Source: Actinacidiphila yanglinensis (lineage in GTDB: Bacteria > Actinomycetota > Actinomycetes > Streptomycetales > Streptomycetaceae). Taken from it: a stretch of 64,000 nucleotides of DNA. The notes beneath the pieces were generated by a model. That model was given only the letters and a program-made list of their open reading frames with translations. It had not been told where the DNA came from and made no database searches. Position numbers and translations under genes: made by a program. Location: assembly GCF_900107965.1 (NCBI RefSeq), contig NZ_FNVU01000004.1, positions 558,001 to 622,000 on the forward strand, written 5' to 3'. Shown piece after piece: positions 30,195 through 36,130 of the stretch (position 1 is its first letter; each line of letters begins with the position of its first letter).

Positions 30195-30247
30195 TCAGCT
30201 CTTCACAGGTTCAGCCCGTTGCCACTTCAGCTCTTCACAGGTTCAGC
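30195..30247. repeat. 21-bp direct repeat spanning the lipoprotein stop codon
   Basis: The same 21-base word, beginning TCAGCTCTTCACAGG, occurs at 30195-30215 and 30227-30247, a 32-base period. The right copy contains the stop codon of the lipoprotein gene (30243-30245), so the 3' end of that gene appears to have been duplicated into the spacer. It lies in the 241-base gap before the WHH-SUKH gene, which also holds an exact DnaA-box word (30085-30093). Confidence 0.75.
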
Positions 30248-30962
30248 TCTTCGCCGCCGCGGCACGCAGCTTGTCGACCTGCTTGCTCGTGATCGCGGCA
30301 CGCAGCGACGCGGTCTTGTGGTCGGCGCGGACGGTCTCGAAGGCCGCCGTGGAGTCGCCGACCCGCACGACGGTGACCAGCGCGACGCCGGAGGCGCCGA
30401 GGGCGGGGTCGGTGACGGTGTAGGTGACCTGCTGGTCACCGAAGGTGCCGCCGGTCGCAGCGACGCTCTTGACCGTGAAGGTCGAAGTCCGGCCGCTGCG
30501 GGTGACCTTGTAGCTCGGGCAGTGGGCGATCGCGGCGGACAGCTGGTCGAGCACCTGCTTCGCCCGGCCGGCCGGGTAGGACGCCACCACCTCCAGCGAG
30601 ATGGTCTTGGCGCCTTTGTCCTTGGCGGAGGTGTCGGTGACCAGCGCGCCGGTGTACACGCTCCTGGCGAGCTTCGGCTGGAGGCTCCACTGGTCGGCCA
30701 CCGGCTGGCACGCGGCCGGATCGGTCGCCTGCTTGGCGCCCAGCAGCTGGCTCTTGGCGGTCGCGGGCACCACCGTGAGGTGGTCGACGTCCTTCGCCGT
30801 GATCACCGAGCGGGTGAGCTTCTGCGAGGCCGCCGAGCCGCTGTCCTTGCTCTTCCCGCCGCCCCCGCAGGCCGCGGTGAGGGCGAGCGCGGGAACCAGC
30901 GCGGCGATCGGCAGCGCCCTGCGGCTACCGGTGAGTAGACGACGGCGTGCACGTATCCGCAT
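30243..30962 (-). CDS. secreted lipoprotein, paralogue of the next gene
   Basis: A 239-residue lipoprotein. A basic n-region (RIRARRRLL) and hydrophobic core lead to the lipobox ALTAAC with Cys32, then a Gly-rich linker. The mature part has TRSVITAKDVDH, a QPVADQWS segment with a preceding Cys, a second Cys in AHCPSYK, and GVALVTVVRVGDS near the end. These elements line up with the neighbouring 293-residue lipoprotein, so the pair arose by tandem duplication. The layout recalls sensor- or PknH-like extracellular lipoproteins, but I assign no function. The start ATG at 30962 fits the signal peptide better than upstream in-frame starts. Confidence 0.78.
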   Translation of the reverse strand: MRIRARRRLLTGSRRALPIAALVPALALTAACGGGGKSKDSGSAASQKLTRSVITAKDVDHLTVVPATAKSQLLGAKQATDPAACQPVADQWSLQPKLARSVYTGALVTDTSAKDKGAKTISLEVVASYPAGRAKQVLDQLSAAIAHCPSYKVTRSGRTSTFTVKSVAATGGTFGDQQVTYTVTDPALGASGVALVTVVRVGDSTAAFETVRADHKTASLRAAITSKQVDKLRAAAAKS

Positions 30963-31196
30963 CGATGAGTACCCCAATGTCGTGTGCGGGCCCGGAGCCG
31001 CGGCCGCCCCTGCCCGCGAGCCGCGTTCGGTCCGGAGCGTCCCGGCCCGGCCCTGGCGGGCGAGGGCCCGCTGCCGCGCGACTCTACGGCACCGGGCCCA
31101 CCCTGCCTCATATGGCACTGCTCACAACACGCTCACAACACGGTCACGGCGGCGTGCCCTTCGCTCTCCGGACGGCGTCCCGCGCCACGGCCGGGC

Positions 31197-32078
31197 TCAC
31201 TTGCGTGCGGCGAGCGCGGTGCGCAGTTTCTGGTCCTCCTTGCGGGCGACCTCCAACGGCGGCTGCCCGGCGCCCCCGGCGGCCTTCGTCGACAGGTACG
31301 AGGTCACGGTGTCGCCGGTGCGCACCACGGTGACCAGGGCCGCGCCGGTCTTCTTGTCCGCGGTGTCGGTCATGACGTAGGCCACCGACTCGTCACCGAC
31401 CTTCACCGCAGGTCCCCTGGTGATGCGGAAGGACGTCATGGTGCCGTCCTGGTCGCGGCCCTCGAACGACGTGCAGCCGGTCAGCGCGCGCCTGACCGAG
31501 GCCATCACCTTCTGCGCGTCGCCGGGGGCGTGGCTGGCGATCAGCATCTGGTCGATCTCGTCCGGGGTCGCGCCGTCCTTCGGGGTGGCCTTCGCGAAGG
31601 TGGCGCCGACCGATGCCATCCGGTGGATCGCCGGCTTCGAGCTGCTGACGTCGGCCAGCGGCTGGCAGTCGGGCTTGTCGGCGACCAGGACCGACTGGCC
31701 GGTCGTGTCGTCCTGCGCGCCGAGGTCGTCGGGGTCGAAGCCCTCCGCGGGCGCGGTGGTCGCGATGCCGTCGTCGGTCTGCGTCATCTGGACCACCCAG
31801 CCCGGCACGTCCTTGTCGGTGACGAGGGAGCGGGTGAGCTGCGCGAGGCTCAGCGGCGCCTTGCCGGCGTCGATCGACGCCTGGTCCGAAGAGCGCGTTC
31901 GGCGACCGCCATCGGCGTGCGCGGAACCGGACGAGCAGCCGGCCGCCATCAGCAGCGCGGGCAGCAGGCCGAGGGCGGCGACGGTCGCGGCGCGGGCGTG
32001 TGGGGGACGCCGGAGGCCGGGGGCGCGTCGTATGCGGCGGACGGGTGGGGCGTCCGCGTGTGATCGGGCACGGTGCAT
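31197..32078 (-). CDS. secreted lipoprotein, paralogue of the preceding gene
   Basis: A 293-residue lipoprotein with a long Arg-rich n-region, hydrophobic core and lipobox MAAGC (Cys48). The mature domain contains TRSLVTDKDVPGW, CQPLADVSSSKPAIHR, a second Cys in LTGCTSF and GAALVTVVRTGDTV. These match the downstream lipoprotein in order and spacing, with an extra Asp/Thr-rich loop of about 30 residues near residue 110. The two genes are 234 bases apart on the same strand and may be cotranscribed. Function unknown. It is divergent from the YwqJ-type deaminase gene. Confidence 0.78.
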   Translation of the reverse strand: MHRARSHADAPPVRRIRRAPGLRRPPHARAATVAALGLLPALLMAAGCSSGSAHADGGRRTRSSDQASIDAGKAPLSLAQLTRSLVTDKDVPGWVVQMTQTDDGIATTAPAEGFDPDDLGAQDDTTGQSVLVADKPDCQPLADVSSSKPAIHRMASVGATFAKATPKDGATPDEIDQMLIASHAPGDAQKVMASVRRALTGCTSFEGRDQDGTMTSFRITRGPAVKVGDESVAYVMTDTADKKTGAALVTVVRTGDTVTSYLSTKAAGGAGQPPLEVARKEDQKLRTALAARK

Positions 32079-32410
32079 GGGGTCACGTTCCCTGGGTTCG
32101 CGTGGGGGGATCGGTGCCGCGGCCGCGGCACCGATCCGATCCTCCCGGCCCCGAACGGCGCCGTAAATGGCGCGTGGTGACGCTGTGACCGCGCTGTGTG
32201 CCCCGTCCGGAAGTGAACGCCGGCGGCCGAGATGTGTGCGCTGCGTGCCCGTTCGGCCGACGTAACGTCACAGGACGGTGACATGGCCCACACAGGAAGG
32301 TCGCCGCGCCGCGTTCCGCTTCCCCATCGGATGGCGTGTTTGGCACTCTGAATCGGCAGACGGGGGAGCAGCCGCCTCGGGCGGGCGGATGAACGGAAGC
32401 GGGGCACAAT
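32079..32410. promoter_or_regulatory. 332-base divergent promoter region
   Basis: No gene is visible between the divergent lipoprotein and YwqJ-type genes. The middle is less GC-rich than the flanks (around 32195-32300 and 32335-32360), as expected for two back-to-back promoters. I see no convincing operator or -35/-10 pair. GGAAG at 32395 serves as the ribosome site for the deaminase-like gene. Confidence 0.4.
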
Positions 32411-32920
32411 ATGACAACTCGGCTATCAGCGGCGGATACCGCCGACCCCAGGCTGAGCTGGAGCGCTGCCCGCGATCCCATGGAGCCCCCGGTGCTGCGG
32501 CACCGCAGGGACGGCATCCTGCCCGCGGTCGCGGCCGCGCTGTCGATCCGCGACGAAGTGCTGACCTGCACCGGCGCCAAGGGTGAGCGCCCCCCCGTGC
32601 TCCACCCGATCGTGCAGGACTTCCTGGACGCGCTGCCGGTCGCGCAGCGTGAGCGTTTCACCGGCCGGTGCCCCGAACCGGTGCTGATTTCGCGCCATCT
32701 GACGGCGGTGGAGGCCGGCCGCAGCAAGCGCGCCTCCCGCCGCCCGCTCACCCAGGGCGAGGCCCGCAAGGCGCTGCGCGGCGCCCGGCTCACCGCCCGC
32801 CGGATACGCGAGGACGGCGACCCGGCGCACGGCGCCTACGCCCCGCCGTGCCGCTCGTGCGCCCCGCTGCTCGCGCACTTCGGGGTGATGCCGGTCGATC
32901 CCGGCGCGGGCCAGGCGTGA
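32411..32920 (+). CDS. YwqJ-type putative deaminase
   Basis: A 169-residue cytoplasmic protein with the YwqJ-related deaminase layout. CTGAKG and LHPIVQDFLDALP lead to GRCPEPVLIS, where C87 and E89 are the zinc ligand and proton-transfer Glu. The second half ends in APPCRSCAPLLAHFGV, where C147 and C150 complete the zinc site. All expected catalytic residues are present, so it may be active. The family is known from toxin systems and is proposed to act on nucleic acid bases or nucleotides; the substrate here is unknown. Its stop overlaps the start of the SUKH-3 gene (GTGA), a toxin-then-immunity arrangement. Confidence 0.8.
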   Translation: MTTRLSAADTADPRLSWSAARDPMEPPVLRHRRDGILPAVAAALSIRDEVLTCTGAKGERPPVLHPIVQDFLDALPVAQRERFTGRCPEPVLISRHLTAVEAGRSKRASRRPLTQGEARKALRGARLTARRIREDGDPAHGAYAPPCRSCAPLLAHFGVMPVDPGAGQA

Positions 32921-33414
32921 ACGCCGGGGCGGCGGGCGGCGCGCGCTTTCCGGACGGCGTGGCCGCCGCGCTGCGCACGGCCGGTTGGCAGCCGGGCCGC
33001 TGGGACATCAAGCAGGCCGAGGAATGGGCGGATCGGCTGCGCGGCCACCTCACGCCGGGCGGCCACCGGCACGCGGTCTTCCCGGCGGCGGTCGAGGCGT
33101 GGGCGGAGTTCGGCGGCCTGGAGATCCCGCCGGTGTCCGGTCCCGGCCGCCAGGTCGCCCCTTCCGCGGTCGTGGTCGACCCGCTGCGGGGCCTGCACCT
33201 CGCCCGCACCCTCGGCGACCTCGGACGCGCCCTGGAGACCGAGATCAGCCCGCTCGGCGAGGAACGCGGCTCCGGCGCGCTCCTCGCGATGGACCCCGAC
33301 GGCCGGGTCTATGCGGTCGACCACACCGGCGACTGGTACGTCGGCCCGGACATCGACCGCGCGCTGGCGGTCCTCGTCGGCGGTGTCCGCCCGGTCCGGC
33401 TGACCATGAACTGA
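32917..33414 (+). CDS. SUKH-3 family immunity-like protein
   Basis: A 165-residue soluble protein. FPDGVAAALRTAGWQPGRWD, VFPAAVEAWAEFGGLEIPP, DLGRALETEISPLGEE and the closing LLAMDPDGRVYAVDHTGDWYVGPDIDRALAVLVGG match the SUKH-3 family. SUKH-3 members in other bacteria are proposed to neutralise deaminase toxins. Here the gene is translationally coupled to the YwqJ-type deaminase, which supports a direct partnership, possibly by binding and masking it. That pairing is inference from coupling and known family associations. Confidence 0.8.
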   Translation: MNAGAAGGARFPDGVAAALRTAGWQPGRWDIKQAEEWADRLRGHLTPGGHRHAVFPAAVEAWAEFGGLEIPPVSGPGRQVAPSAVVVDPLRGLHLARTLGDLGRALETEISPLGEERGSGALLAMDPDGRVYAVDHTGDWYVGPDIDRALAVLVGGVRPVRLTMN

Positions 33415-33487
33415 CCGCCCCGCCACGGCAGTGACCCCCGCGGCCGGTACGCGTCGCCGTACGCCCGCCCCGCGCCGTACCCCTCGC

Positions 33488-34243
33488 TCACACCGCCGCG
33501 AGCCCGCCGTCCACCGGCAGGATCGCGCCGTGGATGTGCGTGGCCCCGTCGCCGGCGAGGAAGACCACCGCGGCGGCGACCTCCTCCAGGCGGCCCATCC
33601 GGCGGTCGGGGGCGGTCGCCAGGAGCGGGGCGATCAGGTGCGCGTTGTCGGCCTGGCCCTCGGTCGCGGTGGGGCCGGGGGCGACCGCGTTGACGCGTAC
33701 GCCCCGGGGGCCGTACTCCGCCGCCCAGGACTTGGTCAGGGAGTGCACCGCGGCCTTCGTCATGCTGTAGAGGGCCGAGCCGCCCATGCCGATCGAGCCG
33801 CTGATGGAGCCCATGTTGACCACGACGCCGTCGCCGCGCTCGGCCATCGCGGGCACCAGCGCCCCGGTGAGCTGGAAGGCGGACTTCACGCTGATCGCGT
33901 AGGCGGCGTCGAGGGTCTCCTCGTCCACCTCGCCGGTCGGGCGCGGCTGGAGCAGCAGCGCCGCGTTGTTGACCAGGATGTCGAGCCGGCCGCCGACCGC
34001 GGCCAGCGTCGCGTCGGCGAGCTCGCGCACGGCCGCGCCGCCCGCCGAGAGGTCGGCCGGTACGAAAACCGCCCGGCCGCCCTCCGCCTCGATCTTCGCG
34101 ACGACCGCCGCGCCGAGTTCGGCGCGCCGCCCGCTGACCACGACCAGTGCGCCCTCCGCGGCCAGGGCGCGCGCGACCTCCGCGCCGATGCCCGACGTCG
34201 AGCCGGTGACCAGGGCGGTCCTGCCCTCGAATCGCTGTTCCAT
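33488..34243 (-). CDS. short-chain dehydrogenase/reductase (SDR)
   Basis: A 251-residue classical SDR: cofactor loop TGSTSGIG, structural NNAA, catalytic Ser in MGSISGS and Tyr/Lys in YSMTK, and a closing PVDGG. SGRRAELG after the second strand suggests NADP(H) preference because of the basic residues. The start ATG follows GGGAGG. It is divergent from a TetR gene with a palindromic operator between them, the usual layout of a TetR-controlled oxidoreductase. The substrate is unknown. Confidence 0.9.
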   Translation of the reverse strand: MEQRFEGRTALVTGSTSGIGAEVARALAAEGALVVVSGRRAELGAAVVAKIEAEGGRAVFVPADLSAGGAAVRELADATLAAVGGRLDILVNNAALLLQPRPTGEVDEETLDAAYAISVKSAFQLTGALVPAMAERGDGVVVNMGSISGSIGMGGSALYSMTKAAVHSLTKSWAAEYGPRGVRVNAVAPGPTATEGQADNAHLIAPLLATAPDRRMGRLEEVAAAVVFLAGDGATHIHGAILPVDGGLAAV

Positions 34244-34365
34244 GACTGCCGTCCTCCCAGGTGGTGCCGTATGGGGGCGCTCGGTGCCGGTGCCGTTCCC
34301 GGTGGGTCCGGGGTCGGTCCTCCGGCGTGGCCCCCGGTGGCACCGCCGAGAGTGGCACCCAAGAA

Positions 34366-34383
34366 TTGGACCGGCAAGTCCAG
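34366..34383. promoter_or_regulatory. likely TetR operator
   Basis: TGGAC-CGGCAA-GTCCA is a perfect 5-bp inverted repeat with a 6-base spacer (34367-34382), nearly 6 bp if the outer T and G are counted. It lies 31 bases before the tetR ATG and 120 bases from the SDR start. This is the expected position for a repressor controlling both genes. Confidence 0.55.
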
Positions 34384-34413
34384 AAAAGCGGCGCGATGTG
34401 CGAGGGTGGGAGC

Positions 34414-35019
34414 ATGTCGCAGCAGCCCGTGAAACTCACCGCCAAGGGCCGGGCCACCCGGCAGCGCATCATCGAGGGTGCCGCCGCCGAGGTCCGCACC
34501 CGGGGCGCGGTCGCGACCACCCTGGACGACGTCTGCCGGGCCACCGCGACCAGCAAGAGCCAGCTCTTCCACTACTTCCCGGACGGCCGCGAGCAGTTGA
34601 TGTACGCCGTCGCCGAGCACGAGGCGGACCGGGTGCTGCTGGACCAGGAACCGTACCTGAGCGACCTGACCTCATGGGCTGCCTGGGACGCCTGGCGCGA
34701 CGCGGTGCTCGCCCGCTACCGGGAGCAGGGCACGACCTGCCCGCTGGGGGTGCTGATGACCCAGCTGACGAAGGTCACCCCGGCCTCGCGGGAGGTGACC
34801 ACGCGCCTGCTCGAACAGTGGCAGCAGCGGATCACCGACGGCGTGCGGGCGATGCGCGAGCAGGGTGCGACGGCGCCGGACCTCGACCCCGCGCGGGTGG
34901 GCGCGGCACTGCTCGCGGGCATCCAGGGCGGGGTGTCGATCCTGCTCCAGACCGGCCGCCTCACCCACCTGGAAGCGGCCCTCGACGTGGGCATCTCGGG
35001 GTTGCGCGCCGGGGCCTGA
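34414..35019 (+). CDS. TetR-family transcriptional regulator
   Basis: A 201-residue regulator with helix-turn-helix TRQRIIEGAAAEVRTRGAVATTLDDVCRATATSKSQLFHYFPDGREQLM and a helical ligand domain ending in GISGLRAGA. The ATG at 34414 follows GGGTGGGAG. Upstream in-frame codons run through the operator and were rejected. It is divergent from the SDR gene and is its probable repressor. The C-terminal half resembles TetR_C regulators of oxidoreductases, but the ligand is unknown. Confidence 0.87.
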   Translation: MSQQPVKLTAKGRATRQRIIEGAAAEVRTRGAVATTLDDVCRATATSKSQLFHYFPDGREQLMYAVAEHEADRVLLDQEPYLSDLTSWAAWDAWRDAVLARYREQGTTCPLGVLMTQLTKVTPASREVTTRLLEQWQQRITDGVRAMREQGATAPDLDPARVGAALLAGIQGGVSILLQTGRLTHLEAALDVGISGLRAGA

Positions 35020-35341
35020 CGTCCCGTTCGGCGCGGCGGCCGGCCACCGACCCCGACCTCGGTGTCCGCCTCAGGTACCAGCCCCCTAGGGGGAGACACC
35101 TACTTTTGGTCGCGGCGGGTTCGTACCGGCGGATGACGATCCGGCCCCGTGCGGTCCCTACCTTCATAGAGCGGGGTGGGGGCCCATCTCCTCGACGGGG
35201 GTGGGGCTACCCCCACCCCGCAGACGGAGACCTGCCCCATCGTGACGGGCGGCCGGCTCCGGCAGTCTCAGGAGGGACACCGCGGGGCACGCGCCCCGCG
35301 ATCGCAACGGCCAGGCACGACGCACACAACGGGAGACAGAA
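35020..35341 (+). promoter_or_regulatory. regulatory leader of the ABC transporter operon
   Basis: This 322-base gap holds three features. CCCCCTAGGGGG (35082-35093) is a perfect 12-bp palindrome, a candidate operator. TACCTT at 35159-35164 is a possible -10 box, placing the start near 35171. The leader would then open with GCGGGGTGGGGG (35171-35182), which pairs perfectly over 12 bp with 35210-35221, while GGGGTGGGG (35198-35206) competes for the same C-rich strand (35211-35219). Two exclusive hairpins are therefore possible. The ribosome site GGGAGA is at 35331. Confidence 0.5.
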
Positions 35342-36130
35342 GTGACGACGGCTATGACGGTTCCCACAGCCGGGGGCAGCGGAGAACGTTCGGCCGTTGC
35401 CGCCGCAGGCAGGTCGGTCACCAAGGCGTACGGCTCCGGCGAGACCCGGGTGGTCGCGCTGGACGCGGTGGACGTCGACATCGCACGCGGCCGCTTCACC
35501 GCGATCATGGGCCCCTCCGGCTCCGGCAAGTCGACCCTCATGCACTGCCTGGCCGGACTCGACACGGTCAGCGAGGGCCGGATCTGGATCGGCGACACCG
35601 AGATCACCACCCTGAAGGACAAGAAGCTCACCCAGCTGCGGCGGGACAAGATCGGCTTCATCTTCCAGTCCTTCAACCTCCTGCCGACGCTGAACGCGGC
35701 GGAGAACATCACGCTGCCCATGGACATCGCCGGCCGCAAGGTCGACCGCGAGTGGATGGACCGGGTGGTGGAGACCGTCGGCCTGGCCAGCCGGCTCAAG
35801 CACCGCCCGACCCAGCTGTCCGGCGGCCAGCAGCAGCGGGTCGCCGTGGCCAGGGCGCTGGCCGCCCGGCCGGAGATCATCTTCGGTGACGAGCCGACCG
35901 GCAACCTCGACTCGCGGGCCGGCGCCGAGGTGCTCGGCTTCCTGCGCCGCTCGGTGGACGAGCTCGGCCAGACCATCGTGATGGTCACCCACGACCCGGT
36001 CGCCGCCTCCTACGCCGACCGCGTGCTGTACCTGGCCGATGGCCGGATCGTGGACGAGATGGCCAGCCCGACCGCCGAGTCGGTGCTGGAGCGGATGAAG
36101 TCCTTCGACGGTCGCGGGAGGACCTCGTGA
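35342..36130 (+). CDS. ABC transporter ATP-binding protein (LolD/MacB type)
   Basis: A 262-residue ATPase with Walker A GPSGSGKST, Q-loop FIFQSFNLLP, signature LSGGQQQRVAVARA, Walker B IIFGDEPTGNLD and H-loop VTHDP. The GDEPTGNLDS form is typical of the MacB/LolD/FtsE group, which drives mechanotransmission rather than bulk transport. The GTG at 35342 follows GGGAGA. Its stop overlaps the permease start (GTGA). Such pairs in Gram-positives often serve peptide-antibiotic resistance or envelope stress; the substrate is unknown. Confidence 0.92.
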   Translation: MTTAMTVPTAGGSGERSAVAAAGRSVTKAYGSGETRVVALDAVDVDIARGRFTAIMGPSGSGKSTLMHCLAGLDTVSEGRIWIGDTEITTLKDKKLTQLRRDKIGFIFQSFNLLPTLNAAENITLPMDIAGRKVDREWMDRVVETVGLASRLKHRPTQLSGGQQQRVAVARALAARPEIIFGDEPTGNLDSRAGAEVLGFLRRSVDELGQTIVMVTHDPVAASYADRVLYLADGRIVDEMASPTAESVLERMKSFDGRGRTS

